Origin: Bacteroidota bacterium
GTDB taxonomy: Bacteria > Bacteroidota > Bacteroidia > UBA8524
Assembly (NCBI GenBank): GCA_006226545.1
Contig: SBGR01000079.1
Span: forward strand, 49,357-113,356
Reading direction: 5' to 3'
DNA length: 64,000 bases
Part shown: piece after piece, positions 7,919 to 16,434 of the stretch
Layout: each line of letters starts with the position of its first letter
Position numbering within the stretch: position 1 is the first letter of the stretch
Notes under the pieces: generated by a model
What the model was told of the DNA's origin: nothing
The model's database searches: none
The model's input: the letters and a program-made list of their open reading frames with translations, nothing else
Translations under genes and position numbers: made by a program

Positions 7919-8404
7919 ATGAACCGGATACTGCTTGTTTTCTCTTTGCTCTTTATTGCCTTTGAAGCTTCGGCACAAATCAACACAACAACCTGCAAAG
8001 ATGAAGATCTAGCGAATCCGTATTTCGACTGCGGAACTTTCTTCGCTCCGGTTTGCGGATGCGATGGTATAACTTACCGTAACGAATGCGCTGCACGATA
8101 CCACGGCGGATTGAACCAAGGGAATTGGCAAGGAGGTTCTTGTGAGCCCTTTTTCTTCTTCATGTTCCCCAGCATGGTATTGACTAATTTCAGACTCGAT
8201 ATTCAGTTTAAAGCATCCAGCACAGCAACACTGGTGATTCGCGATATTTTCGGCAATGTTAAATTGCAAAGATCCATCAGCGGAAGCACGTTTGCCGTGC
8301 AATACTCCTTTGACTTAACTACGCTCAATCCAGGCTTTTATGTACTCTCCGTGAGCAATGGAGAACATTACCAGACACAAAAATTTAGTCTCTCTCATCC
8401 CTAA
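7919..8404 (+). CDS. Secreted Kazal-domain protein with C-terminal sorting-like domain
   Basis: A 161-residue exported protein. Residues 1-20 form a signal peptide (MNRILLVFSLLFIAFEASAQ). Residues 26-75 form one Kazal-type unit with six cysteines (26, 38, 46, 48, 57, 75) and the diagnostic VCGCDGITYRNEC. Kazal domains usually inhibit serine proteases. From about 85 the protein resembles a type IX secretion sorting domain (VIRDIFGNVKLQ, LNPGFYVLSVSNG), so it is probably released or anchored at the surface through the T9SS encoded elsewhere in the window. It follows serS by 2 bases. Whether it inhibits a protease is unproven. Confidence 0.8.
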   Translation: MNRILLVFSLLFIAFEASAQINTTTCKDEDLANPYFDCGTFFAPVCGCDGITYRNECAARYHGGLNQGNWQGGSCEPFFFFMFPSMVLTNFRLDIQFKASSTATLVIRDIFGNVKLQRSISGSTFAVQYSFDLTTLNPGFYVLSVSNGEHYQTQKFSLSHP

Positions 8405-8430
8405 TTCCTATATTGAGGAAAAATCAGAAT

Positions 8431-8850
8431 ATGGGACTTCTTAAAGAATTTAAAGACTTCGCGGTTAAAGGCAATGTTATTGACTTAGCCGTTGCCGTGA
8501 TTATCGGTGCTGAGTTTGGCAAAATCGTTTCTTCCTTGGTGAAGGACGTGATTATGCCGCCTATCGGAAAGCTACTGAACAATGTAAATTTCACAGAGCT
8601 ATTTGTAGCATTGGATGGCAATACTTACGAGACCTTAGCTGCTGCCCAAGAAGCCGGAGCCCCTCTGCTGACTTACGGAAACTTTGTTCAGGCATTGGTT
8701 AATTTTACCATCATTGCTTTTGTGGTTTTCATGTTGGTAAGAACCATCAACAAACTGAAGAAAAAAGAAGAAGCAGCTCCTGCAACACCGCCTCCTACTC
8801 CAGAGGATATCGTCTTGCTAAGAGAGATTCGCGACGCTTTAAAGAAATAG
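8431..8850 (+). CDS. mscL: Large-conductance mechanosensitive channel MscL
   Basis: A 139-residue inner-membrane channel that opens under membrane tension during osmotic downshock. The N-terminal amphipathic helix and first transmembrane helix are in MGLLKEFKDFAVKGNVIDLAVAVIIGAEFGKIVSSLV; the second helix is in FVQALVNFTIIAFVVFMLVRTI; and the C-terminal cytoplasmic helix ends in EDIVLLREIRDALK. These match MscL throughout. I chose ATG at 8431 (MGLLKEF) over a TTG at 8413, because family members begin there. A rho-independent terminator follows at 8861. Confidence 0.97.
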   Translation: MGLLKEFKDFAVKGNVIDLAVAVIIGAEFGKIVSSLVKDVIMPPIGKLLNNVNFTELFVALDGNTYETLAAAQEAGAPLLTYGNFVQALVNFTIIAFVVFMLVRTINKLKKKEEAAPATPPPTPEDIVLLREIRDALKK

Positions 8851-8860
8851 CCTTAAGACA

Positions 8861-8886
8861 GCCCTCCATGTGAGGGCTTCTTTTTT
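8861..8886 (+). terminator. Rho-independent terminator after mscL
   Basis: GCCCTC / GAGGGC hairpin with a five-base loop followed by a T-rich run. The tail of the T run merges with the -7 box of tyrS. Confidence 0.85.
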
Positions 8887-8893
8887 ATATTTG
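8886..8893 (+). promoter_or_regulatory. Predicted -7 box of tyrS
   Basis: TATATTTG, an exact TAnnTTTG match, ends 4 bases before the tyrS ATG. Transcription would then start at or inside the first codons, implying a leaderless or near-leaderless mRNA. Confidence 0.5.
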
Positions 8894-8897
8894 CGGC

Positions 8898-10184
8898 ATG
8901 AGTAACAATGCCCTTATCGAAGAACTGAAGTGGAGAAACCTCTTACACGATTCAACTCCCGGCGTGGAGGACCAACTGGATAAAGAGATGACCATCGGTT
9001 ATGTGGGATTTGACCCAACTGCCGATTCACTTCACATCGGTAACATGGTTCCCATCATGTTATTGGTTCACTTGCAAAGGGCAGGTCATAAGCCTATTGC
9101 ACTCGTTGGTGGTGCAACCGGTATGGTAGGCGACCCATCCGGTAAAACCCAAGAAAGACAGTTGCTGTCGATTGCCGACATCAACCACAACTTGGATTGC
9201 CAGAAAAAGCAATTGGAGAAATTTCTTCGCTTTGATAATTCTGAAAACTCAGCTGAGATTGTAAACAACTACGATTGGTTCAAAGACTGGGGCTTCCTCG
9301 ACTTCATTCGCGAAGTAGGAAAACACATCTCCGTAAACTACATGATGGCCAAAGACTCTGTTAAAAACAGACTGGAAACCGGTATGTCGTTCACTGAATT
9401 CACCTACCAGCTTATCCAAGGCTACGACTACGTTCACCTGAATCAAACCAAAGGAGTTAAGCTGCAAATGGGGGGTTCCGACCAGTGGGGGAATATCACC
9501 ACCGGTACCGAATTGATTCGCCGTATGCACGGAGGTGATGCTTTTGCTATTACCGCACCACTGGTTAAAAAAGCTGACGGTACCAAATTCGGAAAATCTG
9601 AAGGCGGCAACGTTTGGCTGGATTCGGCCAAAACGAGTCCTTATAAATTCTACCAGTTCTGGCTCAATACCTCGGATGAAGACGTAGAGAACTTCATTAA
9701 AATCTACTCGCTTAAAACAAAAGAGGAATTAGACAGCTTGATTACAGAACACAAGCAAGATCCTGGACGCCGTATTCTTCAACATGCCATTGCCGATGAG
9801 CTAACCGCTCGAGTGCATTCAGAAGAGGACTTGAACAAAGCCAAAGACGCCAGCTCGGTGCTTTTCGCTAACAATACTGCCGAGTTATTGAAAACCCTCG
9901 ACTTGGAAACCCTGGAAAGCATTTTTGAAGGCGTTCCTAATTCCGATCTTCCTCTTAGCGAATTGGAAGCCGGCATTCCAATGCTCGAATTCCTAGCGGA
10001 TAAAACCGGTGTATTCCCTTCTCGCGGTGAAGCCCGCAAGATGATTCAAGGCGGCGGTGTATCCATCAACAAAGAAAAGGTGGAGAGCGATGCAGGTACG
10101 GTCGACGCGTCATTTTTGCTTCAGAACAAGTATATCCTTGTTCAAAAAGGCAAAAAGAACCGCCACGTGGTGCAGGTTGGATAG
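8898..10184 (+). CDS. tyrS: Tyrosine--tRNA ligase
   Basis: A class I aminoacyl-tRNA synthetase of 428 residues that charges tRNA-Tyr. The HIGH-type motif is in GFDPTADSLHIGNMV; the tyrosine-binding region includes YQLIQGYDYVHLN and QMGGSDQWGNITTG; and the KMSKS loop appears as KFGKSEGG. A C-terminal S4 RNA-binding domain (SRGEARKMIQGGGVSINKEK) is complete. The gene starts 4 bases after a -7-like box and directly follows the mscL terminator, so it is its own unit. It converges with the small sorting-tail gene on the other strand. Confidence 0.98.
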   Translation: MSNNALIEELKWRNLLHDSTPGVEDQLDKEMTIGYVGFDPTADSLHIGNMVPIMLLVHLQRAGHKPIALVGGATGMVGDPSGKTQERQLLSIADINHNLDCQKKQLEKFLRFDNSENSAEIVNNYDWFKDWGFLDFIREVGKHISVNYMMAKDSVKNRLETGMSFTEFTYQLIQGYDYVHLNQTKGVKLQMGGSDQWGNITTGTELIRRMHGGDAFAITAPLVKKADGTKFGKSEGGNVWLDSAKTSPYKFYQFWLNTSDEDVENFIKIYSLKTKEELDSLITEHKQDPGRRILQHAIADELTARVHSEEDLNKAKDASSVLFANNTAELLKTLDLETLESIFEGVPNSDLPLSELEAGIPMLEFLADKTGVFPSRGEARKMIQGGGVSINKEKVESDAGTVDASFLLQNKYILVQKGKKNRHVVQVG

Positions 10185-10236
10185 GCAATATCCAGGTCAG
10201 CAGCTAGCGAAGCATAGAACTCTTCTTCTTCACTCT

Positions 10237-10395
10237 TCACTTCTCCGAACGGTATTTCCGATAGGCGATAATAAGCCCGCTCGTTAACAAGATGCCCAGT
10301 CCTGAATCCAAAGGCGCGGGGTTCGGCGGCAAAGGTTGGGCTACTAAACTGCACGGCAGGAGTAATAAGAGCGTAATACTGTAGAGGATTTTCAT
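10237..10395 (-). CDS. Small exported protein with PID-CTERM-like sorting tail
   Basis: A 52-residue protein read directly on the minus strand. It has a signal peptide (MKILYSITLLLLLPCSLVAQ), a proline-rich linker (PLPPNP), then PLDSGLGILLTSGLIIAYRK and a basic end. The last part has the layout of the PID-CTERM signals of Bacteroidota: a P-(I/L)-D-G/S-G-L motif, a short hydrophobic helix and terminal basic residues. Such tails are thought to be processed at the membrane by exosortase-like enzymes. With almost nothing between the signal peptide and the tail, the mature product would be only a few residues or a membrane mini-protein. It starts 17 bases after the stop of the large surface protein, so they probably form an operon. 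The family name is from pattern, not a search. Confidence 0.6.
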   Translation of the reverse strand: MKILYSITLLLLLPCSLVAQPLPPNPAPLDSGLGILLTSGLIIAYRKYRSEK

Positions 10396-10412
10396 GGTTC
10401 ATATTTTTAAGA

Positions 10413-13361
10413 TTAGGGTTGGTATACGATGCGGCTTTGCTTTGACTGAGATTCACCACATTGAAGTATGAAATAACTTCCTTTTGGAATAGCACTAGCT
10501 CCGCTAAAATTTGGAATTACTTTAATCAAACGCCCTTCTAGCGAATACAATCTCGCCTCCTTCCCGATGCAGTATTGGCAAATTCCTTTTGCTTCAGCAT
10601 CTGCTCCTGTTGTGCTTAAATGATTATCAGGTTTAAATGGCGTATGGTATCTGAGCAGCCGGAAGCTTTGCAAAGAACAAGGAACGATTAGGCGTTGCTC
10701 GGGGAAGACCAGCACACTGTCTTCCCCCAGAATCAGCATTAGGGTATCTGTTCCCCACGCATGATCCACGAGCAACCGCCCTCCCACAAGATTTTTTGCA
10801 CGCACTTGGAAATCGACCGGCTCCACTAGGCTGCGTTTTGACAGCACCGACCATTCTATGCCCTGCGCTTTCCAGAATAACTGCTGTGAACCGGCCGGCA
10901 AAAGGGCATCGCTAATTTTATTTGGTTTGATCGAAGCCTCCTCCGATTGCCATACCAGTATATTCCCTAGGGTATCTTCTCCATTGAGTAGGTAAATCGT
11001 AACTTGATTAGGTTGGTTTTTAAAGAGTGTCTGACCTTGCTCTAAGCAAAGCATACTGCTGTCAAAATCAAATGCCGAACTTACCGTATCTGAAGCCGCG
11101 CCTAACTTCACAAAAAAGGCTTGAAAGGGACGAATCTTACCATTGAGTTGTGCGTTACCCAATTGACCATTATGGGCCAAGTAACTTTCAGAGGAATTGC
11201 GGTAGAGGTAATGAAATTGATTGAGCTGTCCGCCCATCCCATTTCGTACAATGCCCCAATCTAAACTTGCCGTAAAAGGATTTGCAAGCAGGTTCCAGCC
11301 ATCCACTACGGTGCTATCGCTAAAACTAGATGAATCTATTGGGAACCCATAGGCTAACCTGCCCGCAGAATACTGGACCGGGTTATTTAATAGTCCACTA
11401 AATTGAAGAACCTTTCCTGAATCAGTGGGTGAGAAACGAAATGCGTATGCATTGCCCTGCCCGAAATTACTGGCACTATCTACATCGCTGCTCCATGTAC
11501 CTTGAGTCGCATCCCAGCGAAAAATGTTTTGTCCCGAACCGGAATACTGCATAGTAACTTTACCATTCCATTGGCTCAAACTTGCCTGAATGGGTGCTCC
11601 CAAATAAGCCCAACCGGATGAAGGCACGATTAGCTCCATGCTTAAATTGCCTTGAAGATCTCCCCCATTTTTCAAAAGTTGAGCACATCCAGAACTCGTG
11701 CATTTCAAAATTAATTTCCCCTCGCATTGCAATGTTCCACCAAGGAGTTCAACCTTACCGGCTACTTTCAAACTATCTTTAAGGGATACCGTGGCAAGGG
11801 TATTTTTAGCGAAGGTGATACTAGACCAAAAGGCGGTATCATAGGTAAAAGCAAGTTGATCAACGGAGTGATTTCCGGAAAAATACAAAACCGGTTCTCC
11901 CAAGGGCATCAAACTCCCTGAATGGGTGTTTACCGAATCTAAGCTGATACGAACATTGGAAACCGCAAGAATGCCGGAATCGAGGTGAAGGATGCCATTG
12001 ACCACCTTGCTGGAATCCAGCAAAAGCTTTTGTGTTGAAAAGAGTTGGAGGTGAATTGAGGCATTAGTCGTATCCGCCCATTCATCGCCAACCTGTACAA
12101 CCGAATCTTGGAGCTGGGTATATAGCAAGTGATTTAGCGATTGAATGTTCCCGGAAAATGATGTAGAACCAGATATCTGAAGTGTATCCACAACGTATAC
12201 GTTCGTGCCCGATTTAATTCCTGACCCATTCAATTCTAAATTTCGGTAAGCCACATTGGAAATAGTTTGATTGCCGGCACGCTGGTAAACTACTTTAGCA
12301 TTCGGACCGAATACAACGGAATCAGGATGGAGACGAATGGCGGTTTGGGTTCCTCCAAGTAAACCAGCTTCGTGATGCAGAATGAATTTACCATCCAACT
12401 GAAAGAAAGATGCTTGTCCGGAGCTGATGCCAACATTGGAATTAGACATGGTCCAAACAGCCCCTTCGCTTAATTCAAATAAAGCCGAATCGGCCAAGTT
12501 GATATTACCAGAGCTGGTGCCTACGCTGGTACCAGAGATTTTCAGGTGTTTAAAAGGAATTCCGTTTCGGATGGTTTGTTGGCTGAGTGCATTGCCTTGG
12601 TATTCGATGCAACCACCGCTGATATCAAAAGAGCCGGAGATATCAGGTTTGGTACCTGTGCCTCCCAGCTGAAGCACGCCGCCAGATTGGATTAGCGAAG
12701 TAGCGGAACCGCCTATGCTTCTATTTTCTAGATTCACGGTATCGGTGCCGGATAGTTTTAAAACACCCAATGAATTGGTTCCACTGATGGCAGAGCTAAA
12801 GGTTTTAATCCCAAATGGACCGGTAAATTCCAGGGTATCGTAGGTTCTGCTTCCCCGGATGATGGCATTGCCTGCAGACGAAATGCAAATCCGGCCTGAA
12901 TCGATGGTATAGGCTCCACTTAATTCGGGGAGCATAGTCTCTGTTTTAGCTAAAATCAAAGAACCGCCTCGAAGTTGCAAGGCGCCGGCACCGGAGACCG
13001 AAAACGTATCGGCCTCCAGTGAAGCGCTGTCTGCAATGCACAAAGTAGTACCGCCACCCATGCTTAGCGACTCACCCAAAGTCAAGCGGCTACCTCGTTC
13101 CAGCAACAGCACAGTTCCGACCCCACTGAAGCTCCAGGGTTGCGTGGTTGAAATACTCAATCCGTGTTGCACCACAAAGGTGTCTCCGGCGCTGAAGCCG
13201 GACGGGTGTATTCCACTCAAGTTCGGGGAGCTCCACCAGGATGAAAAGGCATGTACCGAATTTTGTCCGTCGTGATAGTAGGAAGTCTGGGCATAGACTG
13301 CATCCGTGCAGAAGCACTTCAACAGAAAAAGCAGCAAAACAAAATGCACTTTTGGGTTCAT
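10413..13361 (-). CDS. Large secreted beta-rich surface protein with T9SS sorting domain
   Basis: A 982-residue protein with an N-terminal signal peptide ending near residue 25 (VYAQ). Residues about 40-560 are rich in Gly, Ser, Thr and Leu and show short repeated strands (GGSLILAKTE, LKLSGTDTVNL, FELSEGAVWTM), as expected of a right-handed beta-helix or passenger-like adhesin. A second, less repetitive region follows. The last 70 residues resemble a type A sorting domain (EARLYSLEGRLIKVI, IPKGSYFIL), so export by the T9SS and anchoring at the cell surface are likely. No enzyme motif was seen. The start is ATG at 13361. The next gene on the strand encodes the 52-residue sorting-tail protein. 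Confidence 0.85.
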   Translation of the reverse strand: MNPKVHFVLLLFLLKCFCTDAVYAQTSYYHDGQNSVHAFSSWWSSPNLSGIHPSGFSAGDTFVVQHGLSISTTQPWSFSGVGTVLLLERGSRLTLGESLSMGGGTTLCIADSASLEADTFSVSGAGALQLRGGSLILAKTETMLPELSGAYTIDSGRICISSAGNAIIRGSRTYDTLEFTGPFGIKTFSSAISGTNSLGVLKLSGTDTVNLENRSIGGSATSLIQSGGVLQLGGTGTKPDISGSFDISGGCIEYQGNALSQQTIRNGIPFKHLKISGTSVGTSSGNINLADSALFELSEGAVWTMSNSNVGISSGQASFFQLDGKFILHHEAGLLGGTQTAIRLHPDSVVFGPNAKVVYQRAGNQTISNVAYRNLELNGSGIKSGTNVYVVDTLQISGSTSFSGNIQSLNHLLYTQLQDSVVQVGDEWADTTNASIHLQLFSTQKLLLDSSKVVNGILHLDSGILAVSNVRISLDSVNTHSGSLMPLGEPVLYFSGNHSVDQLAFTYDTAFWSSITFAKNTLATVSLKDSLKVAGKVELLGGTLQCEGKLILKCTSSGCAQLLKNGGDLQGNLSMELIVPSSGWAYLGAPIQASLSQWNGKVTMQYSGSGQNIFRWDATQGTWSSDVDSASNFGQGNAYAFRFSPTDSGKVLQFSGLLNNPVQYSAGRLAYGFPIDSSSFSDSTVVDGWNLLANPFTASLDWGIVRNGMGGQLNQFHYLYRNSSESYLAHNGQLGNAQLNGKIRPFQAFFVKLGAASDTVSSAFDFDSSMLCLEQGQTLFKNQPNQVTIYLLNGEDTLGNILVWQSEEASIKPNKISDALLPAGSQQLFWKAQGIEWSVLSKRSLVEPVDFQVRAKNLVGGRLLVDHAWGTDTLMLILGEDSVLVFPEQRLIVPCSLQSFRLLRYHTPFKPDNHLSTTGADAEAKGICQYCIGKEARLYSLEGRLIKVIPNFSGASAIPKGSYFILQCGESQSKQSRIVYQP

Positions 13362-13702
13362 AGTAATGCGAAGCTCCGAGTGCTTGTGTCAGGAAAAAAG
13401 TGCATTTCCCTTCGTGACGAAGACAAGGATTAGCCTTGACACTCGGATAAAATTCTGACAGAAAATTCAAGTGAGAAATAAACTCAAATGAGATTAGGAG
13501 ACTAGAATAACTTCATGAGCCTCCGGTTGATGACCACTTCTGTTATTACTCCACTAATCAAGATCCAAATTCCAAAGAAGGGTCTCGAATTAGACTAGAC
13601 TTTGGAACTTATAGAGCAGATGACAGATTTGCGCATACATCTACAAAACTTTTTATCCTTCCATCGCTTATTGAATGGAAAGAAACCATTTAACTTGCCC
13701 TT
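13362..13702. other. Intergenic region between divergent surface-protein and cinA genes
   Basis: About 340 bases hold the regulatory ends of the two divergent genes. I see no clear TAnnTTTG box; a weak candidate is TATCCTTC just upstream of cinA. On the minus strand (about 13502-13590) a hydrophobic stretch RPFFGIWILISGVITEVV followed by NRRLMKLF and a stop can be read, but it lacks a start codon and is preceded by a stop, so it may be a remnant or chance. Confidence 0.4.
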
Positions 13703-14950
13703 GTGAAAGCAGAGATCATCACCATAGGAGACGAAATACTCATAGGCCAGATTGTTGATACCAATTCGGCATGGATGGGACAGCAACTGAACCCCATTGG
13801 AGTTGACATTGTGCAAATCAGTTCCATCTCGGATCAGGTGGAGCATATTATCAAAGCCATCAATGAAGCCCGCGGCAGAGCCGATATTATTTTAATTACC
13901 GGAGGCCTTGGACCTACCAAAGACGATGTCACTAAAAAGACCTTAGCGAAGTACTTTGATTCGGAGATGGCGATGGATCCGATAGCTTTGGAGCATGTGA
14001 CGCAGATTTTCGCTAAACGCAACTTGAAGATGATTGACATCAACGAAGCGCAAGCCTTGCTGCCTGTGAAATGTAAACCACTCTACAATCCGGTGGGTAC
14101 CGCTCCGGGCATGTGGTTTGAAGAAAATGAACAAGTGGTGGTTTCTATGCCGGGTGTGCCGTATGAGATGAAAAAAATGATGACTGAAAAAGTCATTCCA
14201 ATGCTTCTAGAGCGTTATACCTTTCCGGTAATCCATCATAAAAACTTCTTAACCAGCGGCATTGGCGAATCCTTCTTAAGTAAGCGCATTGCGCATCTGG
14301 AAGACAGCCTCCCTCCTCACATCAAACTTGCTTACCTCCCTAATTACAGCACGGTTCGACTCCGTTTTTCGGCCAGAGGACAGGATGCCAAAGCCATGGA
14401 ATCAGAGCTGGAAGAGATTGGACATCGCCTAAAAGAAATCATACCTGAATACCTCATTTCAGACGAGGATATTCGCATTCAAGAAGTTATAGGCCGTATC
14501 CTTCAAGCTAAAAAACTAAAGATAGGCACAGCCGAAAGTTGTACCGGCGGTTATATGGCCCACCTTATCACAAGCGTTGCCGGCAGCAGTGCGTATTTCA
14601 TGGGATCAGTTGTTTCCTATTCGAATGAAGTGAAAATGCAGGAACTGGGTGTGCAAGAATCTACTTTAACCTCTTACGGTGCGGTAAGCAAAGAAACCGT
14701 ATTGGAGATGGCGGAAGGATTAAGAAAGAAACTAGGACTGGATTACGCCATAGCGAGCAGTGGCATTGCCGGTCCGGGCGGAGGTACCGAGACCAAGCCG
14801 GTTGGTACCGTTTGGCTGGCAGTAGCGGGACCAAAAGAAAGCATCGCTAAAGACTATTTGCTCTACGGTGAAAGGCTCCAAATCATTGAGCGAAGTGCCA
14901 TGTTAGGACTCGATCTGCTGCGCAAAGCCATTGAGGCTCAGGATATCTAA
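13703..14950 (+). CDS. cinA: CinA family protein (NMN deamidase / ADP-ribose pyrophosphatase type)
   Basis: A 415-residue two-domain protein. The N-terminal MoCF-like domain (1-170) contains ITIGDEILIGQIVDTNSAWM and ITGGLGPTKDDVTKK; in characterised members it is an ADP-ribose pyrophosphatase. The C-terminal domain (about 260-415) contains GTAESCTGGYMAHLITSVAG and ASSGIAGPGGGTETKPVGTV; it hydrolyses nicotinamide mononucleotide in pyridine nucleotide recycling. The start is GTG at 13703, giving MKAEIITIGDE. It precedes the E2 gene by 68 bases on the same strand. Confidence 0.94.
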   Translation: MKAEIITIGDEILIGQIVDTNSAWMGQQLNPIGVDIVQISSISDQVEHIIKAINEARGRADIILITGGLGPTKDDVTKKTLAKYFDSEMAMDPIALEHVTQIFAKRNLKMIDINEAQALLPVKCKPLYNPVGTAPGMWFEENEQVVVSMPGVPYEMKKMMTEKVIPMLLERYTFPVIHHKNFLTSGIGESFLSKRIAHLEDSLPPHIKLAYLPNYSTVRLRFSARGQDAKAMESELEEIGHRLKEIIPEYLISDEDIRIQEVIGRILQAKKLKIGTAESCTGGYMAHLITSVAGSSAYFMGSVVSYSNEVKMQELGVQESTLTSYGAVSKETVLEMAEGLRKKLGLDYAIASSGIAGPGGGTETKPVGTVWLAVAGPKESIAKDYLLYGERLQIIERSAMLGLDLLRKAIEAQDI

Positions 14951-15018
14951 GCTTTCATTTTGAACAACCCTCGGAAAAGTGCATTTTTGCAGTCCTTTTA
15001 ACCGTATTAAGATTAAGC

Positions 15019-16353
15019 ATGGCTGAGTTTCAATTGATCATGCCCAAAATGGGCGAAAGTATTGCAGAAGCAACGGTAATTCGCTGGCTCAAAGAAGAGG
15101 GCGAAGCCATTGAAGCCGATGAATCGGTATTGGAGATTGCTACCGATAAGGTAGACTCTGAAGTACCTTCTCCAAAGGGAGGTATCCTGAAAAAGAAACT
15201 CTACGGCGAAAACGACGTGGTAAAAGTGGGTGAGCCTGTGGCCATCATCGAACTGGAAGGTGAAGCCGGCGCTGAAGCCGCTCCAGCTCCAGCAGCAGAA
15301 GCTCCGGTAGCAAATGCTAACCCGGTTGCTGTTGCAGAAAAGATGGTAAGCGAAGCCAAAGAAGCCACCACCACTGCGCCTAGCAATAGCGAAGGTTCTC
15401 GTTTCTATTCTCCATTGGTTTTGAATATTGCCCGTACAGAAGGCATTAGCATGACTGAGTTGGAGGCCCTTTCCGGAACAGGAAACGAAGGTCGCGTTAC
15501 GAAAAAAGACATTTTAGCTTACGTTAAAGACAAGCAAAGCGGAAAAGTGAGCGCTCCTGTAGCGGCTCCGGTAAGCACTCCTGCTGCACCGGTTAGTCAG
15601 CCGAAAGTAAGCGAGCCATCTGCTCCAGCTGTATCGATGAATGCCGGCGACGAAATCATTGAGATGGACCGCATGCGTAAAATCATCTCTGACCACATGG
15701 TGATGTCGAAACGTACCTCACCGCACGTTACTTCTTTTGTAGAAGCGGACGTGACCAATATGGTATTGTGGCGCGATAAAGTAAAGGATGCCTTCTTCAA
15801 ACGTGAAGGAGAAAAAATCACCTTTACACCAATCTTTATCGAGGCTGTAACTAAAGCCATCAAAGACTTCCCGATGATTAATATCTCGGTTGACGGCGAT
15901 AAAATTATCAAACGCAAAGACATCAACGTAGGTATGGCAACTGCCTTACCAAGCGGCAACCTGATTGTTCCGGTAATTAAAAATGCCGATCAAAAGAACT
16001 TATTGGGCTTGACCAAAGACGTTAATAATCTCGCTAACAAAGCCAGAGCGAATAAATTGAGTCCGGATGATATCCAAGGCGGTACTTATACCTTAACCAA
16101 CGTAGGTGGTTTTGGCAACGTAATGGGAACCCCTATTATCAACCAACCTCAAGTGGCTATTTTGGCTGTAGGTGCCATCAAGAAAAAGCCGGCTGTTATT
16201 GAAACACCACAAGGCGACATGATTGGCATCCGTCACTTCATGTACCTCTCGCATTCATACGACCACCGCGTGGTTGACGGTGCTTTGGGCGGCATGTTTG
16301 TTCGCAGGGTAGCAGACTACCTCGAGCAGTGGGACATCAACCGCGAGATTTAA
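15019..16353 (+). CDS. Dihydrolipoamide acyltransferase, E2 of a 2-oxoacid dehydrogenase complex
   Basis: A 444-residue E2 enzyme that carries acyl groups on lipoyl arms to CoA. A single lipoyl domain (1-80) has the modified lysine Lys44 in EIATDKVDSEVP. An Ala/Pro-rich linker (80-130) leads to the peripheral subunit-binding domain (about 132-175, GNEGRVTKKDILAYV), a second Ala/Pro linker, and the catalytic domain ending in SYDHRVVDGALGG with His416 and Asp420. The substrate (branched-chain, pyruvate or 2-oxoglutarate) cannot be fixed; a branched-chain E2 is the best guess from similarity of the lipoyl and catalytic motifs. No E1 or E3 gene is adjacent. A strong terminator follows. Confidence 0.92.
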   Translation: MAEFQLIMPKMGESIAEATVIRWLKEEGEAIEADESVLEIATDKVDSEVPSPKGGILKKKLYGENDVVKVGEPVAIIELEGEAGAEAAPAPAAEAPVANANPVAVAEKMVSEAKEATTTAPSNSEGSRFYSPLVLNIARTEGISMTELEALSGTGNEGRVTKKDILAYVKDKQSGKVSAPVAAPVSTPAAPVSQPKVSEPSAPAVSMNAGDEIIEMDRMRKIISDHMVMSKRTSPHVTSFVEADVTNMVLWRDKVKDAFFKREGEKITFTPIFIEAVTKAIKDFPMINISVDGDKIIKRKDINVGMATALPSGNLIVPVIKNADQKNLLGLTKDVNNLANKARANKLSPDDIQGGTYTLTNVGGFGNVMGTPIINQPQVAILAVGAIKKKPAVIETPQGDMIGIRHFMYLSHSYDHRVVDGALGGMFVRRVADYLEQWDINREI

Positions 16354-16372
16354 TCATTCAAACATATTCATT

Positions 16373-16399
16373 AAAAGCCCTCTTCGGAGGGCTTTTTTT
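16373..16399 (+). terminator. Rho-independent terminator after the E2 gene
   Basis: Perfect 10-base stem AAAAGCCCTC / GAGGGCTTTT around a TTCG tetraloop, followed by T residues. Confidence 0.93.
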
Positions 16400-16434
16400 A
16401 TGTACTAAAACAAGTAAATTTACGTTTTGAAACC

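Noticed and set aside
10142..10495. Minus-strand 117-codon frame overlapping the end of the large surface protein and of tyrS.
   Set aside because: Its sequence has no signal or family pattern and overlaps three better-supported genes, including the 52-residue sorting-tail gene in another frame.
13548..13562. A 15-base identical sequence (ACTCCACTAATCAAG) shared with 26942-26956.
   Set aside because: In 64 kb about one or two 15-base coincidences are expected by chance, and the flanks do not match.
13502..13590. Minus-strand hydrophobic stretch reading RPFFGIWILISGVITEVV before a stop, like the tail of a membrane-anchored protein.
   Set aside because: It has no start codon and an in-frame stop lies just upstream. 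Without conservation data it is as likely to be chance as a gene remnant.
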